A stretch of DNA of 64,000 bases from Flavobacteriaceae bacterium (GCA_029243165.1 JAQWSN010000014.1:1-64000); one strand, 5' to 3'; counted from the stretch's first letter, positions 15,789-25,058 are shown. Program-made: numbers and translations. Notes: a model not told the origin generated them from the sequence alone.

Positions 15789-16461
15789 ACTTCTTCTAGG
15801 ATGGGTTTTAATCCATCAGTTGGTTTATTCACAACAACTCCCTGAAGGATTCACCAATCTAGTCCGTGTAATTCCAACTCTTGAAGTTGAGTTGCGATAC
15901 GCCACTTCAAATAATTTTATGGGAAGATCTGTAGCGGGCTACCATTCCGATAGTGCAATTGGTTCGATCGCTATGGCAAAACAATTGAAAAAAGTACAAG
16001 AAGCATTGAAACCTCTTGGATTAGGATTAAAAGTTTATGATGCCTATCGACCACAAACGGCAGTGAACGATTTCATACGCTGGTCTAAACTACCTCAGGA
16101 TACATTAACCAAACAAAAATACTATCCCAATCTTCCCAAAAATAAGCTTTTTGATCTGGGGTTTATTGCTTCAAAAAGTGGACACAGCAGAGGGAGCACC
16201 GTTGATCTAACCTTAGTTTACCTAGAAGGAGAAAATAAAAAAACAGTATTGGATATGGGAAGCCCTTGGGACTTTTTCGGTACTATTTCCAATTATTCCT
16301 CTACTGAAATTTCAGATCAACAAAAAGCTAATCGTAAATTACTAAGAGAGCTGATGTTATCAAATGGTTTTAAACCGTATGACAAAGAATGGTGGCATTT
16401 TACTTTAGCCAAAGAACCCTACCCAGACACCTATTTTGATTTTTTAATTTCTACTCCTTAA
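15772..16461 (+). CDS. M15 D-Ala-D-Ala dipeptidase (VanX/DdpX-like)
   Basis: This 229-residue exported zinc dipeptidase of family M15D has a signal peptide ending near VYSQ. The catalytic features are Arg93 in AYRPQTAV, the zinc ligands His138 and Asp145 in SGHSRGSTVDLTL, and the Glu206 base and His209 ligand in EWWHF. Such enzymes cleave D-alanyl-D-alanine. In organisms without vancomycin resistance clusters they salvage D-Ala dipeptides from wall turnover. No vanHA or regulator genes are nearby, so glycopeptide resistance is not implied. Its TAA stop shares a TTAA tetranucleotide with the convergent DASS gene. Confidence 0.9.
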   Translation: MHFKTKLLLGWVLIHQLVYSQQLPEGFTNLVRVIPTLEVELRYATSNNFMGRSVAGYHSDSAIGSIAMAKQLKKVQEALKPLGLGLKVYDAYRPQTAVNDFIRWSKLPQDTLTKQKYYPNLPKNKLFDLGFIASKSGHSRGSTVDLTLVYLEGENKKTVLDMGSPWDFFGTISNYSSTEISDQQKANRKLLRELMLSNGFKPYDKEWWHFTLAKEPYPDTYFDFLISTP

Positions 16462-17921
16462 GGGAGGAATTTTGAAGGAAAGGACTCCAAGTCAATATCC
16501 CAAACAATTGGTAAGAAAAAATAAACCAGTATGCTTATTATTAAAATTGAGAAAACATTCATAATAAATCCCTTTGCAACCATATCTGAAATTCTCAAAT
16601 AACCAGATCCAAAAACAACTGCATTAGGCGGGGTGGCTACAGGTAGCATAAAGGCGCATGAAGCAGCAACCGCAGCACCTACCATAAGCCCATAGGGATG
16701 AACACCAACCTCCAAAGCCAAAGGTGCTAAAACTGGCAACAACATTGCTGTAGTGGCTAAATTTGACGTAATTTCTGTCAGAAAATTGATCGCTGTTACC
16801 AATAAGACAATTAGTAAAAATAGTGAAAGATTACCAAATTCTGTCATTAACTGTCCCAACCAAACTGCTAAGCCACTTTGCTCAAATGCTTTGGCTAGCG
16901 ACATACCTCCTCCAAATAAAAGAATAATCCCCCAGGGAAGATTGATGGTATCTTTCCAATTGAGAATCGGCTGAGGGTATTTTTTGGAGGGAATCACAAA
17001 AAGTAGTAATCCAAAAAATATTGCAATAATGGTATCGTCAATATTTGGAAATATCGGCTGCAAAAAATAGGAGCGGCTTATCCAACAAAAAGCTGCTAAC
17101 GAAAAAACCACTCCAACCCATCGCTCTTCATAGCTAATTGGACCAAGCTTATTTTTTAATCGATTAATTTCTTTTTTTCCTCCTGGGAATTCAGTTTGCT
17201 TGAATTTGAAGGCTAGTCGAGTTAAATAAAGCCAACAAAAAACTAAAAGAATCAGTGAAATTGGAAACCCAAATCGGAACCACTCCAAAAAAGTAATTTC
17301 ATGTCCGTAGATCGATTGGACGATACCCGCCAAAACAAGATTAGGAGGAGTCCCAATCAATGTTGCAACACCTCCAATTGAGGCACTGTATGCAATTCCT
17401 AGCATCAAGGCTTTTCCAAAGATTAGATTTTCATCTTCTAGAGTTTCTGGGTTATCTTTCAATTGCTTAATAATTGCGATTCCAATGGGGAGCATCATTA
17501 CAGAAGTTGCCGTATTAGAAATCCACATAGACAAGAACGCTGTGGCAATCATAAATCCTAAGATAATTTTTCTGACATCAGAGCCAATGAATGCAATAAT
17601 GTTTAAAGCAATTCTTCGATGCAAATTCCATTTTTCAATACCAATGGCAATCAAAAAACCACCTAAATAAAGGAATACATATTTATGCCCAAATGAAGCT
17701 GTAGTCTCAGACAAATCCATGCCCCCACTTAAAGGAAATAAAACAATGGGCAACAATGCAGTAGCAGCAATCGGAATGGCCTCTACAACCCACCATAGGG
17801 CAATCCATAAGGTGGTTCCCAAAACTGCATGTCCCTGTTCAGAAAGGCCTTCAAAAGGATTTAAATAAGTGACCAAAACGAAAAGTAGTGGTCCTAAGAT
17901 TAGGGCAATACTTCTTTGCAT
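16458..17921 (-). CDS. DASS/SLC13 sodium-coupled anion symporter
   Basis: This 487-residue inner-membrane carrier of the divalent anion:sodium symporter family shows both SNT-type motifs in inverted-repeat positions: SNTATSVMMLPI in the first half and TSNLATTAMLLPV in the second. Each is followed by a proline-rich unwound helix (GTPPNLVL and ATPPNAVV). Members import succinate, malate, citrate, sulfate or related anions with Na+. It is the last gene of a unit with the AbgB-like hydrolase and the DUF4440 protein, beginning 3 bp after the latter. It may therefore move the substrate or product of that hydrolase. Confidence 0.93.
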   Translation of the reverse strand: MQRSIALILGPLLFVLVTYLNPFEGLSEQGHAVLGTTLWIALWWVVEAIPIAATALLPIVLFPLSGGMDLSETTASFGHKYVFLYLGGFLIAIGIEKWNLHRRIALNIIAFIGSDVRKIILGFMIATAFLSMWISNTATSVMMLPIGIAIIKQLKDNPETLEDENLIFGKALMLGIAYSASIGGVATLIGTPPNLVLAGIVQSIYGHEITFLEWFRFGFPISLILLVFCWLYLTRLAFKFKQTEFPGGKKEINRLKNKLGPISYEERWVGVVFSLAAFCWISRSYFLQPIFPNIDDTIIAIFFGLLLFVIPSKKYPQPILNWKDTINLPWGIILLFGGGMSLAKAFEQSGLAVWLGQLMTEFGNLSLFLLIVLLVTAINFLTEITSNLATTAMLLPVLAPLALEVGVHPYGLMVGAAVAASCAFMLPVATPPNAVVFGSGYLRISDMVAKGFIMNVFSILIISILVYFFLPIVWDIDLESFPSKFLP

Positions 17922-17924
17922 AAT

Positions 17925-18371
17925 TTATGGATTTGAGGCCGATGTGTGATCTGAAATGATGAACCATCGACCCTTTTTCTTAATCCAATTTAGGGTAAAG
18001 TACCCCTGTGCATCTCCTAGGGTTCGAGTTAAATAAAATCTACCTTGTAGTTGAATCACGGAAGGACTCAATGCAATCATATTTAAAATATCAAATTTTA
18101 ATACTCCCATTTTTTGACGATCAGAGTAGTTTTTTTTGTAACGCGCTCGGGTTGCTTCCCATCCGAATACAGGTCCAGATGCCCCTGAAAAAACAAGCTT
18201 ATCAGAATTTAAATAACCTTGCATAAACGCATCAATGTCGCCTTTATTCCAATCGTCTTGCTGTTTGAAAAGTATTTCGACTACAGACAATGAATCTGTT
18301 TTTGATACATTGTATTGAGAAAAAACTAGAACAGTAAAAAAGAAAAGTCCTACTGAAAAAGAAGCTTTCAT
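17925..18371 (-). CDS. DUF4440 / NTF2-like exported protein
   Basis: This 148-residue protein has a signal peptide ending near VFSQ and an NTF2-fold domain of the DUF4440/SnoaL type: LFKQQDDWNKGDIDAFMQGY near the start, a GWEATRARY helix, and the closing strands YFTLNWIKKKGRWFIISDH. Members bind small ligands or act as accessory domains, and none of the visible residues define a reaction. It lies between the M20 hydrolase and the DASS carrier with gaps of 6 and 3 bp, so it is certainly in the same transcript and probably in the same pathway. Confidence 0.8.
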   Translation of the reverse strand: MKASFSVGLFFFTVLVFSQYNVSKTDSLSVVEILFKQQDDWNKGDIDAFMQGYLNSDKLVFSGASGPVFGWEATRARYKKNYSDRQKMGVLKFDILNMIALSPSVIQLQGRFYLTRTLGDAQGYFTLNWIKKKGRWFIISDHTSASNP

Positions 18372-18377
18372 TTAAAT

Positions 18378-19976
18378 TTATTTTAGGGTTGGGTAGCTAA
18401 TATTCAATTGTTCAAGATAAGAATCGTATTTGGTTTCATCGAAATAAAACTTCTCCAACTCAGGCCTGAATTCATTCATGATTGCCTCATTTAAATAAAT
18501 TGGAGGAGGATCTTTTTCAGTGATCATGGGTTGATATTTTGTCTCTTTACTTTGAACATTTTCAAAATAGTCTTTTGCTTGATTCAGCAACATGGGCTGG
18601 GTTAGAAAGTCTATTACGGTAGCTGCTACAACTTTTGCTCCTGCCGTACCCCCTTTGTGAGCAATGGGTGTTGCCATAGCAATTGCATTTGACCAGTGAT
18701 GTCCTTGAAGTCCTGGTATGTTAGAAGGAAATCGAAGGGTTACCGTTGGGATGGTCCAAGAAATATCACCTATGTCATCAGAACCTCCACTTCTTGGGTT
18801 TTTAAGGGGTTTTCCCAATTTAGAAAGTTCCATTGCAAGTCCTTTTACATTGTCTGAATTAACTTCATTTTGTACTGCTTTGGCAAGGGTTTGATCTGCC
18901 TCTGACCACTCTGGAAGCCCAACGGTCTGAATATTAGCATACATGGTTTCTGCAATAACTTTATTGTAATGTCTGGGCCATGCTGTACCGACAATTTTCG
19001 AACTCACTTTAGTGTCGGTCATTAGTGCAGCTCCTGCAGCAATATTGTTTGCATCGTCATACATTTTCATGATTCCATCGTAAGTGATGTCTCTCAGGTA
19101 GAACCAAATAGACGCTTTTGAAGGAACCACATTGGGTTGGTCTCCTGCATCTGTAAAAATGGAGTGAGATCTTTTTAGTGGGTGTAAATGTTCTCTTTTG
19201 TAATTCCATCCGACATTCATCAATTCGGCTGCATCCAGGGCACTTCTTCCTCTCCATGGAGCTCCGGCAGAATGCGCGGCTTCCCCTTCAAAGGAATATT
19301 CCACAGAAATCAAACCTGTGCCCGGTGCCTCGCCGTAAGAAACGTCCAAATTACTTCCTACATGAGTGAAAATACACATGTCTATTTTATCAAAATAACC
19401 ATCTCTAACATACCAGGCTTTAGAAGCTACCAATTCCTCAGCAATACCTGGCCAAATAATCAGAGTCCCTCCTACATCATTTGCTTTCATTTGTTCTTGT
19501 AGGGTTAGTGCTGCAGTAATAATGACAGGAATTCCTGAATTATGACCTTCACCGTGTCCTGGAGCTCCCTCAACCATGGGCTTATGGTAAGCCACACCTG
19601 GATATTGAGATGCTTTAGGAATACAATCCACATCACTCCCCAGGGCAATTGTGGGTCCTTCTCCGTGACTCCACCGAGCAAACCAAGCCGTTGGAATTCC
19701 AGATATGCCTTTTTCAATTTCAAAACCTGCTCCTTCTAGAATCTCGGTTAAATAAGCAGAAGACTCATACTCTTGAAAACCTAACTCTGCAAAACTGAAA
19801 ACCTTATCAATCATCACCTGAGTATTCTTATGACGACTCTCTACGGATTCTAAAGTTGCGGTTTTAATTTTTTGAATTTGTCTTTTAGAAAGTTTTTGCT
19901 GTGCCTGAGCTACCCCGATTTGTGTTAAGAAAATAAATAGCAAGGTTTTACTCAGAAGTCTTAAATCATGTTGCAT
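18378..19976 (-). CDS. M20 amidohydrolase, AbgB-like, exported
   Basis: This 532-residue metallohydrolase of the M20 family is closest in motif order to aminobenzoyl-glutamate hydrolase subunit B and related aminoacylases. The ATG at 19976 gives a good signal peptide ending near AQAQ; longer in-frame starts to 20045 would overlap the divergent gene. Metal and catalytic residues are visible in LGSDVDCIP, EGHNSGIP, GIAEELVASK (Glu-Glu), FTHVGSN and the C-terminal QGHHWSNAIA. It should cleave an amide in the periplasm. It leads the hydrolase-DUF4440-DASS unit, which suggests hydrolysis outside the cytoplasm followed by uptake of an acidic product. Confidence 0.87.
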   Translation of the reverse strand: MQHDLRLLSKTLLFIFLTQIGVAQAQQKLSKRQIQKIKTATLESVESRHKNTQVMIDKVFSFAELGFQEYESSAYLTEILEGAGFEIEKGISGIPTAWFARWSHGEGPTIALGSDVDCIPKASQYPGVAYHKPMVEGAPGHGEGHNSGIPVIITAALTLQEQMKANDVGGTLIIWPGIAEELVASKAWYVRDGYFDKIDMCIFTHVGSNLDVSYGEAPGTGLISVEYSFEGEAAHSAGAPWRGRSALDAAELMNVGWNYKREHLHPLKRSHSIFTDAGDQPNVVPSKASIWFYLRDITYDGIMKMYDDANNIAAGAALMTDTKVSSKIVGTAWPRHYNKVIAETMYANIQTVGLPEWSEADQTLAKAVQNEVNSDNVKGLAMELSKLGKPLKNPRSGGSDDIGDISWTIPTVTLRFPSNIPGLQGHHWSNAIAMATPIAHKGGTAGAKVVAATVIDFLTQPMLLNQAKDYFENVQSKETKYQPMITEKDPPPIYLNEAIMNEFRPELEKFYFDETKYDSYLEQLNISYPTLK

Positions 19977-20012
19977 AGAAATCATATTTTTACCTAAAAT
20001 AAGAATAATTTG

Positions 20013-20771
20013 ATGCATCCAAGCCATTTTAAAAAAACAACTCAAAAAGTATTTTCAGTTTTTTTGATGATTTCTTTATTAAGTGGTTGCAATCAGCCTT
20101 CTCTTGCGCCCGAAATTTTGTTGCAAAAAAGTATTCAAGCACATGGTGGTATGGATCTGTTAAATCAGATCGAATCCATTCAATACAATAAGTCCATAAA
20201 ATTGTACACAGCTTCTGGAACATTAGAAAGACAACTAAATCAGAAAATATTACACCGCTGGGAACCGTTTTTAACTTCCATGGAATGGACGACAACTGAG
20301 GGAAGCTTTTTTGCCCAAAAAGATTCCGAAAAAGTACGGCTAACACTCAATGGAGAATTACAAAAAGACTCTTTGCTGTTGAGTGAAATCAATTCTAATT
20401 TAGATGCAGCCCTTTATGTTTTCTGGCAACCTTTTAAATTGACTGAACCCGCTGCAAAAAAAACATATTTAGGGCCACAAAAACTTTTGGATTCCATTGA
20501 GGTTTTGGCTTTACAAGTATCGTACTCCGATGCTCCAAATGCTGATCTTTGGCACTACTACTTTACTCCAGAAAATTACAAACTCCGTGCGGTGCAAGTT
20601 GACCATAACAACCGGACAAGTTTGATACTCAATGAGCTTTATGAGACCCAAACAGGTTTGTTTCTTAATAAAACAAGAATGAGTTATTTTTTAGATTCAC
20701 TTGGACAAATTACCTATCTGCGGGCTGCTTATGAATACGAAATTACTGCCCTTGACTTTTACAAGAAATGA
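20013..20771 (+). CDS. DUF6503-like lipoprotein
   Basis: This 252-residue protein has a lipoprotein signal (SLLSGC, Cys at about residue 26). Its layout is close to DUF6503 proteins: an opening QKSIQAHGGMDLLNQIESI helix, then beta strands, a YVFWQPFKLTEPA segment, a DLWHYYFTPENYKLRAV strand pair and a closing ITYLRAAYEYEI. The fold is probably LolA/LppX-like, suggesting a hydrophobic-ligand or lipoprotein-carrier role, but that is inference. ATG 20013 is preferred to TTG 20010. Its 3' end overlaps the convergent nagB gene by 13 bp. A second protein of the same layout is encoded at 25068-25811. Confidence 0.7.
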   Translation: MHPSHFKKTTQKVFSVFLMISLLSGCNQPSLAPEILLQKSIQAHGGMDLLNQIESIQYNKSIKLYTASGTLERQLNQKILHRWEPFLTSMEWTTTEGSFFAQKDSEKVRLTLNGELQKDSLLLSEINSNLDAALYVFWQPFKLTEPAAKKTYLGPQKLLDSIEVLALQVSYSDAPNADLWHYYFTPENYKLRAVQVDHNNRTSLILNELYETQTGLFLNKTRMSYFLDSLGQITYLRAAYEYEITALDFYKK

Positions 20772-22690
20772 TACCTTTTAAATGCTTCAATGGCAGCGTA
20801 CTCTGAAAGTCCCATGTCTTTGTATTTTTTTGCGGTTGCAGCGTTTCGCTCTTCAGCTCGGATCCAGAACTCCCTATGGTCATTCCCTTGAAACATTACC
20901 CCGTCCTTTTGGGATTGATGAAAAAATATGGCTTTCCTTTTTCTTAATACTTGGTCTGGACTCATGGGCACTGCCATTTCAATTTGGTGAATCTCCCACT
21001 CGTGCCACGCACCTCGATACAACCACAGCCAACAATCTTTCATAAAAGGTTTTGTTTTAAGAGCATCTACAGCAGAAAAAATCACATCCAAACACACTCT
21101 GTGAGTGCCATGTGGGTCAGCAAGATCTCCTGCTGCATAAATTTGATGTGGTTTTAATTCTTCAATGAGCGCGAGGGTAAGATCAATATCTTTTTGGGAT
21201 ACTGGGTTTTTGTCTATTAAACCCGTCTCATAAAATGGTAAATTCATGAAGTGAACTTGTTCATCTGGGAGTCCAAAATATCTGGTCGCACCTAATGATT
21301 CCCTCTTTCTAATACTTCCTTTAAGATCACAAATTCCTCTTGGAGCGGGTTGTTGCGGATTAATTCTTTCAAACTCCTCTTTCAGTTTTAATACCTTTTC
21401 ATGCTCTTCTGTTTTGAGCAAATCCTGAGTAACTTCTAAAAAAAGCTTTGCGTCTTCATCAGACACAGCAATATTTCCAGAGGTCTGATAGGCTACATGG
21501 ACCTCATGACCCTGAGATACAAGACGATCAAAGGTTCCTCCCATAGAAATAACATCATCATCGGGATGTGGACTAAAAATTATGACCCTTTTCTTTTCTG
21601 GAAGAGCACGTTCTGGTCGGTACTTGTCATCTGCATTGGCTTTACCTCCTGGCCAACCCGTAATGGAACGCTGTAATCTGTTAAACATTTCAATATTGAG
21701 GTCATAGGCAGAACCGTGAGAAGCGAGAAGGTCTGACATTCCGTGTTGATTGTAGTCCTCATCAATGAGTTTTAAAATGGACTTTCCTGTCTTTTCACAA
21801 AGCCATGCAATTGCCTTAGAGCGAAGTGCTTCATCCCAGTCGCATTGACCTACTAGCCAAGGAGTTTTTATTCTAGTAAGTTCAGAAGCTGCCTCATGAT
21901 CCAATACCAGAGTAGTATTTTCGTTAAGTTGCAGGTAAGTAGTGGGTATCATGGGTGAGATGTCCCCTTCTATTGCTTTTTGAATGATCTCTGCTTTGTT
22001 GGTTCCCCATGCCATAAGCAATACCCGTTTTGCAGATAGTATGGTTTGAATTCCCATGGTAATGGCTTTTCGAGGAACGTTTTCTATTCCTTGAAAAGAA
22101 GGAGCCGCATCGTAACGTGTTAAATGATCTAATGTAATGGTTCGGGTCTGAGAATTTTGATGAGATCCAGGTTCATTGAAACCGATATGCCCAGTTCTAC
22201 CGATTCCAAGGATTTGCAAATCAATTCCACCAAATGCTTCAATTTTACGTTCGTATTCTATGCAAAAACTCCTGATCTCTTTTAAAGAAACTTCCCCATT
22301 CGGAATGTGGACATGTTCTGGTTTTATGTCTACATGATTGAATAAATGCGTATGCATGAAATAATGATAACTCTGAACGTCTTCTTTTGAGAGTGGGTAG
22401 TATTCATCTAAATTAAAACTAATAACATTTTGAAAACTAAGTCCCTCTTCCTGATGCAAACGAACAAGTTCCCGATAAACACTAATTGGGCTAGATCCCG
22501 TAGCAAGTCCTAAAACGCACATTTCATTGCGTTCTTGTTTGCTTTTTATCAAGCTTGCAATTGAATGGGCAATTAATTTTGAACCTTCTACAGGAGTCTT
22601 ACAAATTACATTGTGGAGCTTTTCGTATCTAGTTTCCTCAAAACAACCTGGCGCCTCATAATCTAAGTGCCGAGTATTTGATAATGTCAT
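20759..22690 (-). CDS. nagB: Glucosamine-6-phosphate deaminase with PIG-L domain
   Basis: This 643-residue fusion has NagB in residues about 30-290, with FNLDEYYPL, the catalytic loop GIGRTGHIGFNEPGS and TMGIQTIL. NagB converts glucosamine-6-phosphate to fructose-6-phosphate plus ammonium. The C-terminal half (about 370-630) is an LmbE/PIG-L-type deacetylase domain with the zinc motif SPHPDDDVISMGG and DPHGTHR. The fused form is known in Bacteroidota; the deacetylase substrate is unproven but could be an N-acetylated sugar phosphate, which would couple deacetylation to deamination. ATG 22690 is preferred over the upstream codon at 22717. Single NagB enzymes are about 260 residues. Confidence 0.93.
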   Translation of the reverse strand: MTLSNTRHLDYEAPGCFEETRYEKLHNVICKTPVEGSKLIAHSIASLIKSKQERNEMCVLGLATGSSPISVYRELVRLHQEEGLSFQNVISFNLDEYYPLSKEDVQSYHYFMHTHLFNHVDIKPEHVHIPNGEVSLKEIRSFCIEYERKIEAFGGIDLQILGIGRTGHIGFNEPGSHQNSQTRTITLDHLTRYDAAPSFQGIENVPRKAITMGIQTILSAKRVLLMAWGTNKAEIIQKAIEGDISPMIPTTYLQLNENTTLVLDHEAASELTRIKTPWLVGQCDWDEALRSKAIAWLCEKTGKSILKLIDEDYNQHGMSDLLASHGSAYDLNIEMFNRLQRSITGWPGGKANADDKYRPERALPEKKRVIIFSPHPDDDVISMGGTFDRLVSQGHEVHVAYQTSGNIAVSDEDAKLFLEVTQDLLKTEEHEKVLKLKEEFERINPQQPAPRGICDLKGSIRKRESLGATRYFGLPDEQVHFMNLPFYETGLIDKNPVSQKDIDLTLALIEELKPHQIYAAGDLADPHGTHRVCLDVIFSAVDALKTKPFMKDCWLWLYRGAWHEWEIHQIEMAVPMSPDQVLRKRKAIFFHQSQKDGVMFQGNDHREFWIRAEERNAATAKKYKDMGLSEYAAIEAFKRYHFL

Positions 22691-22714
22691 TTTTAATAAA
22701 TTAAGGGTGAATTT

Positions 22715-22722
22715 CAAATTTA
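22715..22722 (-). promoter_or_regulatory. Bacteroidota -7 element for nagB
   Basis: The minus strand reads TAAATTTG, an exact match to TAnnTTTG, 24 bp before the nagB ATG at 22690. A TTG -33 box at standard spacing is not obvious. Confidence 0.4.
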
Positions 22723-22803
22723 AGATTTCTTGTTTAGAATAGTTTTCTTTTTGTAAGGTTTTTTGAGTTAAACTAAATTCTTAATTTAGCAAAAACCACT
22801 ATC

Positions 22804-23094
22804 ATGAGTAAAGCCATTCTGTATCTTCTACTTTTTCATATTATTACTGGGCTACTATCCCCTGCACTCGCTTTGCTTCAAGATCATCCCTTAGAAGAAA
22901 CCATCGCTTTTGTAAACACTGAAAAAGACAACGAAATGGATGAAGAAGAGCTGGATAAAACGCTTGATTTTGTGGTTTCATTAATTGAAAAAAAGCCCAC
23001 AGTCTGTTCGTCCCAAAAATTTTTCTGGCAATCAAATTCTTATCAATATCCTTTTCTAAAACGCCTTAGCGCCCCTCCCGAAGCCGTCGTTTAA
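22804..23094 (+). CDS. Small exported acidic hypothetical protein
   Basis: This 96-residue protein has a signal peptide-like N-terminus (residues 1-24, ending near ALAL). A strongly acidic middle follows (DNEMDEEELDKTLDF), then a helical VVSLIEKKP and a short C-terminal tail. I do not recognise the family. It lies 65 bp upstream of a SulP carrier gene on the same strand, so it may be an accessory or be co-transcribed, but nothing in the protein shows this. Confidence 0.6.
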   Translation: MSKAILYLLLFHIITGLLSPALALLQDHPLEETIAFVNTEKDNEMDEEELDKTLDFVVSLIEKKPTVCSSQKFFWQSNSYQYPFLKRLSAPPEAVV

Positions 23095-23159
23095 TCTAAA
23101 AAACTGACGATCTAAAATTTTACTCAACTTTCCTGTTTCGGGAAACAAAAACTATTCCA

Positions 23160-24998
23160 TTGAAAAAAATATTTACTCATATTAAAGGTGATGTCCTAGG
23201 TGGACTTACCGCAGGTATCGTCGCTTTACCATTAGCCTTAGCTTTTGGAGTAAGTTCAGGATTAGGGCCTAGCGCAGGGCTCTACGGTGCCATCTTTTTA
23301 AGTTTTTTTGCTGCATTATTTGGGGGTACTCCAACTCAAATTTCAGGTCCAACCGCTCCAATGACCGCAGTAAGTATGGTTGTTATTGCAACCATATTAA
23401 GTGTTCATAACGGATCTATTGAACAAGCCCTACCTTACATTTTAGGTGTCTTTTTACTTAGTGGTATTTTTCAGATTGCCCTAGGCATATTAGGTGTTGG
23501 GAAATACATTAAATACATTCCCTATCCCGTTGTCTCTGGTTTTATGACTGCTATTGGCGTCATCATTTTAATAACCCAAATTATCCCGGTCTTAGGTTAT
23601 GATGTAAAAAATGATGCTGAATACATTGAACAATTTAAGCCCCTTGCTGAAGAACAGATTTTAGAAAAGATTCTTGTAGAAGAATCCAAAGAAGGCCTAC
23701 TGGTACTTGAAGATTTTGAAGAAACAATAAAAAGAGCTGGGGAAGTTAATCAAGCATCAATTTATGAAGAAGCTGTTAACCTAGCAAAAAACAATTCCTC
23801 TGGTGTAATAGGCACAATCAAAGCACTACCTAGGGCTCTTAGTAACATCAATTGGATCGAAATGATTTTGGCTTTAAGCACTATTGTAATCATCTACGGA
23901 TTCAAAAAAATAACAACTGCTATTCCCAGTACTTTGGTTGCGCTCCTAATCGTTTCTGGAATTGCTATTGGTTTCGGAATTGATTACACCTCCATTCAGC
24001 AAATTCCTGATGGGTTTCCAAAAATCCAATGGACACTGTTTTCCGAATTTAGTTTTATGCAGCTTTTCCCCTATATTTTGACTGCTTTAACCTTGTCTCT
24101 TTTAGGAGCGATTGACTCTTTGCTTACCTCGGTAGTTGCTGATAATCTGACCAAGACAAGACACCTTCCAAATAAGGAGTTGATTGGTCAAGGTATTGGA
24201 AACTCTATTGTTGCAATCTTTGGAGGAATTCCAGGTGCAGGAGCAACCATTCGAACGGTTGTCAATATTCAATCTGGGGGTAAAACAAGAATTTCAGGAA
24301 TGGTTGCATCACTTGTGCTTTTGGCCATCCTCTTGGTATTAAGTCCTGTTGCCTCTCAAATTCCTGCTGCTGTATTGGCCGGCATTTTAGTAACCGTAGG
24401 AATCGGAGTTATGGATTACAAAGGTCTTAATACGCTGTCTAAAATTCCAAAGACAGAAGTCACTGTAATGGTCGTTGTACTTCTATTGTCCGTATTTTGG
24501 AATTTGGTCTATGCCGTGGGTATTGGACTGGTATTGGCTTCATTATTCTTTATGAAAAAAATGGGCGATCTTGCAAAAGATGATGCTAGAGTATCCACCA
24601 TATCTAAAGAAAAAGCATGGAAAGATGAAACAAAGTTAAGTGATTCTTTTAAAGAAAATGTATTCATCAAGCATTTGAGTGGTCCTTTATTTTTTGGTTT
24701 TACCTCTGAATTTGTCAATATTGCTACGCAAATACCTAAATCTGCCAGCATTCTAATTATTCGGATGAACAAGGTCCCTTACATTGATCAGTCTGGACTT
24801 TTTGCATTGGAAGATGTGCTCCTTGATCTGAATGAAAAAGAAATTGAGATCCTGATTGTAGGCATCCAATCTCAACCCAAGTATTTAATGAAAACGATTG
24901 GAATTTTGGGGGAACTTATTCCTGAAGAAAGAATCTTTGATCGCTTTGCTGATTGCAAAGCCTTTATCATAGAAGAACAAGCTAAAATTACAGCCTAG
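23160..24998 (+). CDS. SulP-family anion transporter with STAS domain
   Basis: This 612-residue SulP carrier starts at a TTG (23160). The membrane domain spans residues about 8-450 with ADxxAG-type opening DVLGGLTAGIVALPLALAFG, SGPTAPMTA, GAIDSLLTSVVAD and the GGIPGAGATIRTVVNI signature. A C-terminal STAS domain (about 490-605) includes VPYIDQSGLFAL. Members carry sulfate, bicarbonate or dicarboxylates. An unusual feature is an acidic insertion of about 60 residues between membrane segments (149-212). A strong bidirectional terminator follows the gene. This is the first of two SulP genes in the window. Confidence 0.92.
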   Translation: MKKIFTHIKGDVLGGLTAGIVALPLALAFGVSSGLGPSAGLYGAIFLSFFAALFGGTPTQISGPTAPMTAVSMVVIATILSVHNGSIEQALPYILGVFLLSGIFQIALGILGVGKYIKYIPYPVVSGFMTAIGVIILITQIIPVLGYDVKNDAEYIEQFKPLAEEQILEKILVEESKEGLLVLEDFEETIKRAGEVNQASIYEEAVNLAKNNSSGVIGTIKALPRALSNINWIEMILALSTIVIIYGFKKITTAIPSTLVALLIVSGIAIGFGIDYTSIQQIPDGFPKIQWTLFSEFSFMQLFPYILTALTLSLLGAIDSLLTSVVADNLTKTRHLPNKELIGQGIGNSIVAIFGGIPGAGATIRTVVNIQSGGKTRISGMVASLVLLAILLVLSPVASQIPAAVLAGILVTVGIGVMDYKGLNTLSKIPKTEVTVMVVVLLLSVFWNLVYAVGIGLVLASLFFMKKMGDLAKDDARVSTISKEKAWKDETKLSDSFKENVFIKHLSGPLFFGFTSEFVNIATQIPKSASILIIRMNKVPYIDQSGLFALEDVLLDLNEKEIEILIVGIQSQPKYLMKTIGILGELIPEERIFDRFADCKAFIIEEQAKITA

Positions 24999-25015
24999 TC
25001 TTTAAATGAATTTTG

Positions 25016-25058
25016 AAAAACAGCCTTTTACTGTAATAAGGTAAAAGGCTGCTTTTTT
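25016..25058. terminator. Bidirectional intrinsic terminator
   Basis: A perfect 11-bp stem (CAGCCTTTTAC at 25021-25031 with its complement at 25041-25051) is flanked by A5 on the left and a T-rich run on the right. It can therefore end the SulP transcript (plus) and the convergent DUF6503 lipoprotein transcript (minus). Confidence 0.88.
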
